Part shown: piece by piece, positions 50,808 through 58,739 of the stretch
Layout: each line of letters starts with the position of its first letter
Numbering within the stretch: the first letter of the stretch is position 1
Assembly (NCBI GenBank): GCA_029237735.1
Contig: JAQZBU010000017.1
Coordinates: 1-64,000 of the forward strand
Direction: 5' to 3'
Length of the DNA: 64,000 nt
From: Ramlibacter sp.
GTDB taxonomy: Bacteria > Pseudomonadota > Gammaproteobacteria > Burkholderiales > Burkholderiaceae_C
Translations under genes and position numbers: made by a program
Notes under the pieces: generated by a model
Seen by the model: the letters and a program-made list of their open reading frames with translations, nothing else
What the model was told of the DNA's origin: nothing
Database searches by the model: none

Positions 50808-51392
50808 ATGAATGCCCGCGTCCTCGACCACCCGCGCGATCGGATGATCGATGCCGCCATTGCGGGCATGCGCCTCTGCGGGCTGGCCGGTGCCGGCATC
50901 AACCACGTAGTTACCGCCAGCGGCGCGCCCAAGGGTTCGCTCTACCACTACTTTCCTGGCGGCAAGCTGGAGCTGGCGCGTGAGGCGCTCGAGCGCTTTG
51001 GCGAGCAGCGCCAGCAGGAACTGCGCACTGCGCTCTCGGGTGACGCCGCGCCCGACCAGAAGATCAAGCGGCTGTTCTCCCGTATGGCCAAGGGGCTGGC
51101 GATGGAGGATTTCCGGTACGGCTGCGCTGTGGCCGGCGTGACGCTGGACCTCGACGAGGATTCAGCGGCGCTGGCCCCGGTCTGCAGCGGGTTGCTCGAC
51201 GCCTGGGCGCAAACGGTCGCAGAGGTGTTCGCGCCGCTGCCGGCCGCGCGGCGCCGCGCGCTCGCCCGGTTCGTGATCGCCACCTTCGAAGGCGCGCTGG
51301 TGCAGGCCCGCGCCGCGCGCAGCACCCAATCCGTGCTGGAGGCCGGCGAGCTCGCGGCGTCGCTGGTGCGGGGTGAACTCTCTACAACCTGA
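50808..51392 (+). CDS. TetR-family regulator (YxaF/LmrA-like)
   Basis: A 194-residue repressor. HTH region DRMIDAAIAGMRLCGLAGAGINHVVTASGAPKGSLYHYFPGGKLELAREALERFG, and a C-terminal ligand domain with YGCAVAGVTLDLDEDS typical of the LmrA/YxaF_C group. The start at 50808 is preferred because the ATG at 50799 overlaps the -10 box; a start at 50808 would be leaderless. The thioesterase gene follows 17 bp later, so it may be in the regulated unit. Confidence 0.85.
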   Translation: MNARVLDHPRDRMIDAAIAGMRLCGLAGAGINHVVTASGAPKGSLYHYFPGGKLELAREALERFGEQRQQELRTALSGDAAPDQKIKRLFSRMAKGLAMEDFRYGCAVAGVTLDLDEDSAALAPVCSGLLDAWAQTVAEVFAPLPAARRRALARFVIATFEGALVQARAARSTQSVLEAGELAASLVRGELSTT

Positions 51393-51409
51393 ACAGGAAG
51401 CCGGCAACC

Positions 51410-51829
51410 ATGTCCCAGTACAACCACGAGCGCGACGTCGCTTTCTACAACCGTCTCGGGGCCGACACTCTGCCGGGGCTGATGGGCATCCAGGTCCTCG
51501 AAATCGGGCAAGGGCGGATCAAGGCTCAACTCGAAGTACGCAAGGACCTTCATGCCCCGAACGGCTTCCTGCACGCCGGAACCGTCGTGACTCTGGCGGA
51601 CACTGCCTGCGGCTACGGCTGCTCGGCGCACCTGGCGCCGCCGGCAAAAGGCTTCACCACCATCGAACTCAAGAGCAACCACCTGGGCACTGCCCTGGAC
51701 GGGGTGATCGAAGTGGAAGCGCGCGCGGCCCACCTGGGGCGCACGACGCATGTGTGGGACGCGGAAGTACGCCACCAGGGCACGGGCAAAACCATCGCGC
51801 TTTTCCGCTGCACGCAGATGATTCTTTGA
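51410..51829 (+). CDS. PaaI-type thioesterase
   Basis: A 139-residue hotdog-fold acyl-CoA thioesterase. The motif NGFLHAGTVVTLADTACGYG includes the HAG and the acidic catalytic Asp region, and GFTTIELKSNHLG is the family block. It probably hydrolyses aromatic or medium-chain acyl-CoA. Encoded 17 bp after the TetR gene, same strand. Confidence 0.88.
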   Translation: MSQYNHERDVAFYNRLGADTLPGLMGIQVLEIGQGRIKAQLEVRKDLHAPNGFLHAGTVVTLADTACGYGCSAHLAPPAKGFTTIELKSNHLGTALDGVIEVEARAAHLGRTTHVWDAEVRHQGTGKTIALFRCTQMIL

Positions 51830-51953
51830 GGGTCTGGCGCTTCATCGACTGCGTCCTACGCCAGCTTGCGAGGGGGCCGACAACGCTACAGCGCTCGGCC
51901 GCTAGGCTGGGGAATCACCGGCGCATTGCCGGATTTCTTCAAAGGAGCGCGAG

Positions 51954-52463
51954 ATGACAACAGTTGCTGACGTGATGACCCGGGGCGTGAGGACCCTGGC
52001 CCAGACGGATTCCGTCTCCCAGGCCGCCCAGGCAATGGACGAACTCAATGTCGGCGTGATTCCTGTGTGCGACGGCGAAAAGTTGGTGGGCATGGTGACC
52101 GACCGCGATATCGTCGTGCGTGGCGTAGCGCAGGAATGCGACCTGAAGGCCACCAAACTGGCGGACGTGATGAGCACCAACGTGCGTTGCGCCACCGAAG
52201 AGCAGGACATCGACGAGATCCTGGGGCAGATGGGCGACAGCCAGATCCGCCGCATGCCAGTGGTCGACGCCAACAAGCGCTTGGTGGGCATCGTCTCGCT
52301 GGGCGACATCGCCGACAAGAACCCGGGCGACGAGATGGACGTGGCGAACTCACTGGCCGAGATTTCTTCGCCGGCCAAGCCCGACCGAGCGAGCCAGTCG
52401 CAAGCCAGCGGTCCGGCCGGCGGCGGCTCTGCTGACGGCAAGCCTCGTAGACAGCCGAGCTGA
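51954..52463 (+). CDS. CBS-pair protein
   Basis: A 169-residue protein with two CBS domains: ADVMTRGVRTLAQTDSVSQAAQAMDELNVGVIPVCDGEKLVGMVTDRDIVVRGVAQ (4-60) and LADVMSTNVRCATEEQDIDEILGQMGDSQIRRMPVVDANKRLVGIVSLGDIADK (68-124), plus a low-complexity Ser/Gly/Pro tail. CBS pairs bind adenosine nucleotides and regulate partners. A clear AGGAG site is five bases before the ATG. Confidence 0.88.
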   Translation: MTTVADVMTRGVRTLAQTDSVSQAAQAMDELNVGVIPVCDGEKLVGMVTDRDIVVRGVAQECDLKATKLADVMSTNVRCATEEQDIDEILGQMGDSQIRRMPVVDANKRLVGIVSLGDIADKNPGDEMDVANSLAEISSPAKPDRASQSQASGPAGGGSADGKPRRQPS

Positions 52464-52570
52464 AGTGTTGCGCAGGGCCAACTGGCCTGTAAATTCAGTA
52501 GAGTGTTGTGCGCAACGTCACAACACTGTGACGCATCGGTTCCTACACTGGAGGCAGGAAAGGAGCCGCC

Positions 52571-52747
52571 ATGCGATTTTCAGCCGCGATCAAACCCAAG
52601 CAGCCGCTGCGTACGCCTGCGGTTGCCGACGTCATTCGCCGGCTCATTTCGAGCGAGCCGTCCGCGCGTAGCGAGCCGCCTCCGCGTCGCTCTGAGGACT
52701 TACCGGTCGATCTCGACCAGCGTGTCCGCCTCATCGGCGAATGGTAG
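52571..52747 (+). CDS. Small basic/proline-rich protein
   Basis: A 58-residue frame too short for most gene lists. The protein starts MRFSAAIKPKQPLRTPAVADVIRRLISSEPSARSEPPPRR and ends DLDQRVRLIGEW. It has AAAGGAG seven bases upstream of the ATG and a strong terminator 3-4 bases after the stop, so it is probably a real, separately ended gene. No recognised family; the N-terminal half is basic. Confidence 0.55.
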   Translation: MRFSAAIKPKQPLRTPAVADVIRRLISSEPSARSEPPPRRSEDLPVDLDQRVRLIGEW

Positions 52748-52750
52748 AAA

Positions 52751-52773
52751 AAAAGGGCGCTTGGCGCCCTTTT
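52751..52773. terminator. Bidirectional rho-independent terminator
   Basis: AAAAGGGCGC-TTG-GCGCCCTTTT stem-loop with an A-run and a T-run on either side. It lies between convergent genes, the 58-residue protein (plus strand) and the KGG protein (minus strand), and can end both transcripts. Confidence 0.85.
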
Positions 52774-52793
52774 CTTATTGGGCGATGCCAGCC

Positions 52794-53063
52794 TCAACGA
52801 TTGCCGTTGTCGCTGGTGCTCATGTTGCCGCTTGTGGCCCCACCCGCGTTGCGCGAACGGTTGCTCTCACTGCGGGCCTGGCCACCTTTGCGGCCGGCTT
52901 CGCGGGCTTCCTCGGACGTGAACTCATGGGCTGTGCCCTTCTCGTGAGCCGCCCGGCCCCCTTCGCTGGCGATTTCGCGCTGACGCTGCGGGTCCATCGA
53001 CGCGAAGCCGCGGTTGGACTTTCGGGGGCTGCTGTCCTGGTTGCCTTGATTGTTCGATGCCAT
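52794..53063 (-). CDS. KGG-repeat stress protein (Con-10-like)
   Basis: An 89-residue very hydrophilic protein with KGG/con-10 motifs: RGFASMDPQRQREIASEGGRAAHEKGTAHEFTSEEAREAGRKGGQARSESNRS. Such small proteins are induced by general stress or in stationary phase and are probably disordered. The gene's own terminator is shared with the convergent small gene. Confidence 0.85.
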   Translation of the reverse strand: MASNNQGNQDSSPRKSNRGFASMDPQRQREIASEGGRAAHEKGTAHEFTSEEAREAGRKGGQARSESNRSRNAGGATSGNMSTSDNGNR

Positions 53064-53210
53064 TGGAATCTCCTGAAAAACGCGGTGGGTGAATCATGGC
53101 GGGCAATTGCGCCGGCCACGCCATCATTGAGCGTTCATCGCGATTGGACGCTCGTCAGGAAGACAAGCAGAGCAATGTAGGACGAAACCTTGCGCAGTTA
53201 CGATTCGTTG

Positions 53211-53582
53211 CTATCGAATTAATAGCGCGCGTGGGGCTATGCGGGACAGAAGCGCGGCCGCTTCGCTGTTCTCGAGCTGGGGCGCGGGAGCCTCGGCAAG
53301 ACTGCCGAGCAGCCGCGAAAGCTGGGCGAGCGAAGGTTGCACTGGTCCGAAGAAGCGCGGGCTCGCTCCCCGGGCCACCAGCAGCGTGGGAAACGTTTCG
53401 ACGTCCACGTCCCCCATGGCTTGGGCTTCGTCTTCGATGTCGATCCACGCGAAATGCAGGCCAGGGTGCGTAGCGGCCGCCTGGCTGAAAATGCCGCGCC
53501 ACTCGCGGCACACGCCGCACCACTCGGCACACAGACAGATCACCCACCATTCGTGGGACGCGGCGTCGTCAAGCGGATTCAT
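53211..53582 (-). CDS. Thioredoxin-fold protein
   Basis: A 123-residue thioredoxin-like protein without signal peptide. The active site is WCGVC (Cys22 and Cys25) in CLCAEWCGVCREWRG, with cis-Pro in DVETFPTLLVARG. The extra Cys in ICLC is near the active site. It is similar in length to thioredoxin but sequence-divergent. It lies upstream, same strand, of nothing clearly related; a phosphatase gene ends 30 bp upstream. Confidence 0.85.
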   Translation of the reverse strand: MNPLDDAASHEWWVICLCAEWCGVCREWRGIFSQAAATHPGLHFAWIDIEDEAQAMGDVDVETFPTLLVARGASPRFFGPVQPSLAQLSRLLGSLAEAPAPQLENSEAAALLSRIAPRALLIR

Positions 53583-53612
53583 CCGGCCAGTTTAGCCGGG
53601 GCTCGATTTACC

Positions 53613-54284
53613 TCAGGCGTAGGTGATCCAATCGGCGTAGGCCGGGTCGTCCAGGTGCGGGATGGCGTTGTAGCAGACCAGCATGTGCCGCTTGGGCGTG
53701 AACGCGAACTCGGTGATCGAGCTATTGCGGATGCGCATGTTCAGATCGATCGTCGCATCGGCGCTTGCGCCCAGTACGTAGCCTACGGCAGTGGCGATCG
53801 GGCCGCCACTGGTGACGACGAGGACGTTCTTGCCGTAGTGGTTGGCGCGCACGTGGTCCAGCGCGCCCGCCACCCCCGCGACGAAATCGTTGTACGAGGG
53901 CATCCCCTTGGGGCTGACGACGCCGGCCATCCATTGCGCCAGGCCGTCGCGCAGCAGGCGGAAGTGATGCCGGTACATCTCGGGTGATGTCGGCTTCAGC
54001 AGCTTGTGCGGGTGGATGGTGGCGATCACCGCCTCGCTGTCATACTCATTGAGGCCCTCCCACGAAAGGTGTTCGCCCTTGTGGTTCATCCCTTGCAGGA
54101 TGCCCTCCAGTGTTTGCTTGTGTCGTCGAAGCGTGCCCGCGATGAGACCGTCGAAGTGGATCCCCTTGTGGGCGAAGTATTCACCCAGTCGGACGCTCTG
54201 CTTTTGGCCGAGGTCGCTGAGCTGGTCATAGTCTTCGGCGCCAAAGGATGCCTGGCCATGCCGAACGAGGTAGAGAGTTCCCAT
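53613..54284 (-). CDS. Histidine phosphatase (phosphoglycerate-mutase family)
   Basis: A 223-residue phosphatase. It starts TLYLVRHGQASFG with the catalytic RHG (Arg8, His9), a second Arg in GTLRRHKQT, Glu in GLNEYDSEAV and His/Ser region VVTSGGPIATAVG, where the usual second catalytic His (S-H-G) is replaced by S-G-G. That missing His may lower activity. Substrate unknown. The upstream operon ends 54 bp away. Confidence 0.85.
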   Translation of the reverse strand: MGTLYLVRHGQASFGAEDYDQLSDLGQKQSVRLGEYFAHKGIHFDGLIAGTLRRHKQTLEGILQGMNHKGEHLSWEGLNEYDSEAVIATIHPHKLLKPTSPEMYRHHFRLLRDGLAQWMAGVVSPKGMPSYNDFVAGVAGALDHVRANHYGKNVLVVTSGGPIATAVGYVLGASADATIDLNMRIRNSSITEFAFTPKRHMLVCYNAIPHLDDPAYADWITYA

Positions 54285-54338
54285 CGCGTGATTCTGTACG
54301 CGCGGGTTGCGCCGCCCAGTCTCCCCGGTGACGGAAAG

Positions 54339-55304
54339 CTACGAAGGCGACAGCACGCGCGCGAACACGGCGCTGTCGACGTTGCCTCCTGTGAGCGCCA
54401 CGCCGACGCTGCGGCCTTGCCAGCGTCCGCGCTGCTGTATCGCAGCAGCCAGGCCGGCAGCGCCGGCGCCCTCAGCCACGTTGTGCGTGTCCGCGAACAG
54501 CACGCGCATCGCCTGGGCCACCTCGTCGTCGGTCACCGTCAGAATGTCTTCGGCTTCGCGCAACAACACCTCCAGCGCTTCCTCGTCGGCGATGCGGCAG
54601 GCCATGCCATCGGCGAGGACCGTGGTGACAGGGGCTTCAACCACTGTGCGGGCGCGCCAGGAGTCGAGATAGGTGGTGGCATGCGCCGACACCACGCCGA
54701 TGAGGGCCGAGCGCGCGCCGGTGTGGGCGCGTGCCGCCGCGGCGGCGCAGAAACCCGAACCCTGGCCGATCGGAACGAACACAACGTTGGGCTCCTGGCC
54801 GCGCTCGAAGCTTTCGAAGAACTCGAGCCAGTAGGTCATCACGCCCTTGATGAGGCCGTGATCGAAGGAGGGCACCATGTGCAGGCTCTGCTGCGACGCG
54901 AGGCAGGCTGCGTACTCGCGGGCTGCCTGGAAATCCTCGCCATGCTCGATGAGTTCCACGCCCAGTGCCCGCATCGCCGCGTTCTTCTCTTGCGAGTTGC
55001 CCTTGGGCACGACGATGGTGGCAGGCATGCCGTACTTGCGCGCGGCGAAGCCCACCGACTGGCCATGGTTGCCCCGCGTCGCCGTGATCACGCCCTGGGC
55101 GCCGCCGCTCGCCGCCAGCGCGGCGAAGTAGGTCAGGCCGCCGCGCACCTTGAAGGCGCCGGCCGGCGTGTGGTTCTCGTGCTTGACCCAGACGGTCATG
55201 CCGAGCCGCTCGCGCAGCAGGGGCCACGCGTATTGCGGCGTGGGCGGCATGACGGCATAAACAGTGCGACGCGCCGCGTCGATCTCCTCGCGGGAAAAGT
55301 GCAT
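54339..55304 (-). CDS. PLP-dependent threonine/serine dehydratase-like enzyme
   Basis: A 321-residue fold-type II PLP ammonia-lyase. Lys52 in HTPAGAFKVRGGL is the Schiff-base lysine; the ATRGNHGQSVGFAA Asn loop and VPIGQGSGFCAAA glycine loop are clear. Threonine dehydratases have ILVAVGGGG at the latter; IGQGSG is a variant, seen in hydroxyectoine-type and related lyases. Start ATG 55304. Last gene of the six-gene MocR-linked operon. Confidence 0.82.
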   Translation of the reverse strand: MHFSREEIDAARRTVYAVMPPTPQYAWPLLRERLGMTVWVKHENHTPAGAFKVRGGLTYFAALAASGGAQGVITATRGNHGQSVGFAARKYGMPATIVVPKGNSQEKNAAMRALGVELIEHGEDFQAAREYAACLASQQSLHMVPSFDHGLIKGVMTYWLEFFESFERGQEPNVVFVPIGQGSGFCAAAAARAHTGARSALIGVVSAHATTYLDSWRARTVVEAPVTTVLADGMACRIADEEALEVLLREAEDILTVTDDEVAQAMRVLFADTHNVAEGAGAAGLAAAIQQRGRWQGRSVGVALTGGNVDSAVFARVLSPS

Positions 55305-55347
55305 GGGGGCTTTCGTTATCTCCAGCCGAGTTCTTGCGCGGTGAGCA

Positions 55348-56031
55348 TCAGGCGCCCGCCGATTCGAGCGTGACGATGCCTTTCGGCGTGGCCAGAGTGG
55401 CGACGAGGTTTGGTGCACCTTGCTCCACGGTGACGCCAGTCATGCCGATAGCCCGGTGGGCCGCTTGCAGGTCCTCCAGGCGCGGGTGGCAGGCGTGCAG
55501 GGATTGCAGCGCCAGCCCCGAATCGGGCATGGTGTCTGCCGGATGGATGTCTTCCCACTGGATCAGTGTGGGGAGGGCGCCGTAGAACAGCCGCTGGCCG
55601 TCGGCGCGCACGCTGATCTGCCAGCGCAGCAAGCCCTCGGCCGTCTGGCGTTCGGCATGAACCAACGGCCCGCGCTCGATGCCCAGGAGATGCAGCGCCT
55701 TGAGCGCGGAGGCGGCATCGCCGGTGCGGGCCACGAAATGCACCAGCCGGGGCTGCCCCTGCACGGCCTGCTGGAGCTCGGGGTTGTCGAGGTCGAACCA
55801 GCGACTGCGGCCCGGCGGCGGCGCCTGCGGGTTGATGGCGATGATCTCGAGGTAAGCGCGCGGGTAGCCCGCCGTGGAAAGCCGCAGTAGCCGGTTGTGC
55901 GTGCCCATCAGCGGATGCTCGCCACCGGGGCGCGGCGTCACGCCCAGCGTGGCCTCGCACCACTGCACGCCCTGGTCCAGCGATTGCGCCGCCACCACCA
56001 GGTGGTCGACTTGCGCGGCCGATTGTTTCAT
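55348..56031 (-). CDS. VOC/glyoxalase-like protein
   Basis: A 227-residue glyoxalase-fold protein of the large VOC type (Glyoxalase_3). The start VDHLVVAAQSLDQGVQWCEATLGVTPRPGGEHPLMGTHNRLLRLSTAGYPRAYLEIIAINP and LIQWEDIHPADTMPDSGLAL are typical. Its ATG overlaps the PhzF stop (ATGA). Function unknown; the operon suggests handling of a small amino-acid-derived compound. Confidence 0.85.
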   Translation of the reverse strand: MKQSAAQVDHLVVAAQSLDQGVQWCEATLGVTPRPGGEHPLMGTHNRLLRLSTAGYPRAYLEIIAINPQAPPPGRSRWFDLDNPELQQAVQGQPRLVHFVARTGDAASALKALHLLGIERGPLVHAERQTAEGLLRWQISVRADGQRLFYGALPTLIQWEDIHPADTMPDSGLALQSLHACHPRLEDLQAAHRAIGMTGVTVEQGAPNLVATLATPKGIVTLESAGA

Positions 56032-56876
56032 AGCGTCACGCTTCCGGCGATGCAGGTCACCGATTGCCCGCCGACCCACACCTGGCCCGCGCCATCGCGC
56101 TCGATGTGCACGCGCCCGGCACGCGACAAGCAGGCGCCCTGGGCGGCAACGTAACGCTCGGGCATGTGCCTTTCCTCGATCAGCCATTGCGCCAGGCTGG
56201 CGTTGAGGCTGCCGGTGACCGGGTCCTCGGGGATGCCGAGGGGCGCGGCGAAGCCGCGCACTTCGAGCTGCGGCTCGCCGGTCGCCGGTTCGCGGTAGGC
56301 GGCAGCGACGCCGACCTTGTGGCCGAGGCGCTTGAGTTGCATGTGGTCCGGCGCGAGGCGCAGCACCGTCTGCGGGTTGTCCAGCAGCAGCGAGAGCCAC
56401 ACCGGACCGTTGTCCAGCGTCTGGGCCGCGATCACCTGACTGGCCTTGAGGCCGAGGGCCGCGGCGACCTCGGCCAGCACGGCGGGGCTCGGCGCGCTGC
56501 GCTTGAGTGGCGGCGCGGCGAAAGCGAGCCGGGCGCCCTCGCGCCGCAGCCGGACCAGGCCGACCTTGCACTCCTGCACGATGAACTCGCGCCCGCGCGG
56601 CTTGCCGCCGGCTTCGAGCCATGCGTGGCAGCTGCCCAGCGTCGGGTGGCCGGCGAAGGGCAGCTCGCCGCCGGGCGTGAAGATGCGTACGCGGTAGTCG
56701 GCAGCGTCGTCCTCGGGCGGCAACAGAAAGGTGGTCTCGGACAGGTTGGTCCACGCCGCGAAGTGCTGCATCTCTTCATCGGACAGGCCCGCGCCATCCA
56801 GCACGACGGCCAGGGGATTGCCTCGGTAGGGCGTGGCGGTGAAGACGTCGATTTGCTTGAATGGGCGTTGTGCCAT
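56028..56876 (-). CDS. PhzF-family isomerase-like protein
   Basis: A 282-residue diaminopimelate-epimerase-fold protein. The start FKQIDVFTATPYRGNPLAVVLDG, catalytic Glu47 in NLSETTFLLP and GGELPFAGHPTLGSCHAWLE match PhzF, with EDPVTGSLNASLAQWL near the end. Members isomerise small carboxylic acids. Downstream start of the VOC gene overlaps by four bases; GST gene ends ten bases upstream. Confidence 0.9.
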   Translation of the reverse strand: MAQRPFKQIDVFTATPYRGNPLAVVLDGAGLSDEEMQHFAAWTNLSETTFLLPPEDDAADYRVRIFTPGGELPFAGHPTLGSCHAWLEAGGKPRGREFIVQECKVGLVRLRREGARLAFAAPPLKRSAPSPAVLAEVAAALGLKASQVIAAQTLDNGPVWLSLLLDNPQTVLRLAPDHMQLKRLGHKVGVAAAYREPATGEPQLEVRGFAAPLGIPEDPVTGSLNASLAQWLIEERHMPERYVAAQGACLSRAGRVHIERDGAGQVWVGGQSVTCIAGSVTL

Positions 56877-56885
56877 GAGGGTCCT

Positions 56886-57506
56886 TCAGGAAAGAGATAG
56901 GTCGAGCACGCCGCGCGCAGCCGTGTGCGACAGGATGCCCTGGTACCAGCGGTCCAGGTTCGGCCGCTCGGGGCGCTTCAGCGGCAGCCCATGCCAGCGG
57001 TGGATTTCGCAGGCGATGGGGATGTCCGCCATCGTGAAGGCGTTGCCGGCCATGAAGGCCCGGCGCGCGAGATGCGCATCGAGCAAGGCCAGCAGGGGCC
57101 CGGTGGCGGCGATCGATTGCGCGACGATCTCCTTGTTGCGCTTTTCCGCCGGCGTCCGCATGAGCTGGATGAAGGCGGCGCGGCCGGCCGGGTTGAGCGT
57201 GGTTTGCTGCCAGTCCATCCAGCGCTCGGCGTCGAAGCGGGCGGCCAGCTCCTGCGGGTACAACGTGCCCGCCGAATGCTTCGCGCACAGGTAGCGAACG
57301 ATCACGTTCGATTCCCAGAGAACGAAGCCGTCGTCCTCGACCAGCGGCACGAGGCCGTTCGGGTTCTTCGCGAGGTACTCCGGCGTCTTGACGATGCCGA
57401 ACTCATGGCCGGCGTCGTTGCGCTCGAAGGCGATGCCCAGCCACTGCGCGGCCACCACGACCTTGCGCACGTTGATCGACGACAGCCTTCCCCAGATCTT
57501 CAGCAT
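56886..57506 (-). CDS. Glutathione S-transferase
   Basis: A 206-residue cytosolic GST. N-terminal thioredoxin-like domain with KIWGRLSSINVRKVVVAAQWLGI, where Ser is the likely glutathione contact, PNGLVPLVEDDGFVLWESNVIVRYL, then an alpha-helical domain with MAGNAFTMADIPIACEIHRW. The aminotransferase stop is three bases upstream of its start. Confidence 0.9.
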   Translation of the reverse strand: MLKIWGRLSSINVRKVVVAAQWLGIAFERNDAGHEFGIVKTPEYLAKNPNGLVPLVEDDGFVLWESNVIVRYLCAKHSAGTLYPQELAARFDAERWMDWQQTTLNPAGRAAFIQLMRTPAEKRNKEIVAQSIAATGPLLALLDAHLARRAFMAGNAFTMADIPIACEIHRWHGLPLKRPERPNLDRWYQGILSHTAARGVLDLSLS

Positions 57507-57509
57507 GGC

Positions 57510-58706
57510 TCAGCCTCTCCCAAGTTGCTCGCGGACGGCGGCGGCCAGCGCCGCGATGCCGGTATCGATCTGCTCCACGCTGGCCGTGACGAACGACAGG
57601 CGCAGGGTGCGCGGATCGGGGTGCGCGGCATAGAACGGCGCGCCCGGCACGAACGCCACGCCCTTGTCCACCGCCTTGGGCAGCAGGTCGATCGCGCTCG
57701 CCCCGTGCGGCAACCGCACCCACAGGAACATGCCGCCATCGGGCGTGTTCCATTCGACGCCCAGCCCCTGCATCTCGCGTTGTAGCGCGGCGAGCATGGC
57801 ATCGCGTTGCGACTTGTAAAGTGCGCGGATGGTCGGCACATGTCGGGCGAGGAAACCGTCCTTCATGACTTCCGAGACCATGCGCTGGTTGAAGCTGGGG
57901 CTGTGCAGGTCGGCCGCCTGCTTGGCCTGCAGCAGCTTCGGGTGCAGAGCCCGCGGCGCGACGAGGAATCCGAGGCGCAGGCCCGGCGCAAGCACCTTGG
58001 AGAACGAGCCGAGGTACACACAGCCTTCGGGGTTGCGGGCGGTGAGGGGCAGCGGCGGCGGCGCGTCGAACCACAGGTCGCCATAGGGGTTGTCCTCGAC
58101 CATCGGCAGGCCTAGCTCCGCGGCCCGGCGCGACAGGGCGGCACGCCGGCTCTCGGTCATCGTGCGGCCGGTGGGGTTCTGGAAGTTGGGCAGCACGTAC
58201 AGGAAACGGGCGTCGGCTGCCTGATCGGCCAGGTCGTCCACGTCCACCCCTTCGCCATCGCTAGCGACGCCCACCACCTCCGGCTCCATCGGCGCGAAGG
58301 CCTGCAACGCGCCGAGGTAGGTCGGTGTCTCGACGAGGACGCGCGAGCTGGTGTCGATCAGCACCTTGCCGACCAGGTCCAGGCCCTGCTGCGAACCCGT
58401 GGTGATCAGGATCTGGCCGGGGTCAACGGTCCACGGCAGCATGGCCGCGACCTGCTCGCGCAGCGGGCCGTAGCCTTCGCTGGCCGCGTATTGCAGCGCG
58501 CCGGGGCCGTCGTCGCGCAGCACCTTCTCGCAGGCGGCGGCGAACTCGGCCACCGGGAATGTCCTGGGCGAGGGGAGCCCTCCGGCAAAGCTGATGATGC
58601 CGGGGCGCTCCGTCACCTTGAGGATCTCGCGGATGACCGAGGGGTTCATCTTCTCGGCGCGGCGAGCCAGCACCCAATGCGTGTGTTGCAGGTCGTTCAG
58701 TTTCAT
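57510..58706 (-). CDS. Class I/II aminotransferase (2-aminoadipate/LysN type)
   Basis: A 398-residue fold-type I PLP transaminase. The start ILKVTERPGIISFAGGLPSPRTFPVAEF and LQYAASEGYGPLREQVAAML are typical of the LysN/KAT-II group, with PNFQNPTG and the Schiff-base Lys237 in YLGSFSKVLAPGLRLGFL. Predicted substrate: 2-aminoadipate, a branched or aromatic amino acid. It follows the DMT exporter by 33 bp and precedes the GST. Confidence 0.9.
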   Translation of the reverse strand: MKLNDLQHTHWVLARRAEKMNPSVIREILKVTERPGIISFAGGLPSPRTFPVAEFAAACEKVLRDDGPGALQYAASEGYGPLREQVAAMLPWTVDPGQILITTGSQQGLDLVGKVLIDTSSRVLVETPTYLGALQAFAPMEPEVVGVASDGEGVDVDDLADQAADARFLYVLPNFQNPTGRTMTESRRAALSRRAAELGLPMVEDNPYGDLWFDAPPPLPLTARNPEGCVYLGSFSKVLAPGLRLGFLVAPRALHPKLLQAKQAADLHSPSFNQRMVSEVMKDGFLARHVPTIRALYKSQRDAMLAALQREMQGLGVEWNTPDGGMFLWVRLPHGASAIDLLPKAVDKGVAFVPGAPFYAAHPDPRTLRLSFVTASVEQIDTGIAALAAAVREQLGRG

Positions 58707-58739
58707 GGGTTACTCCGGAAAGGGGTGGATGGTGGTGCT

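Noticed and set aside
54006-55373. Plus-strand frame across the phosphatase and dehydratase
   Set aside because: Covers two clear genes in antisense and lacks any family signal.
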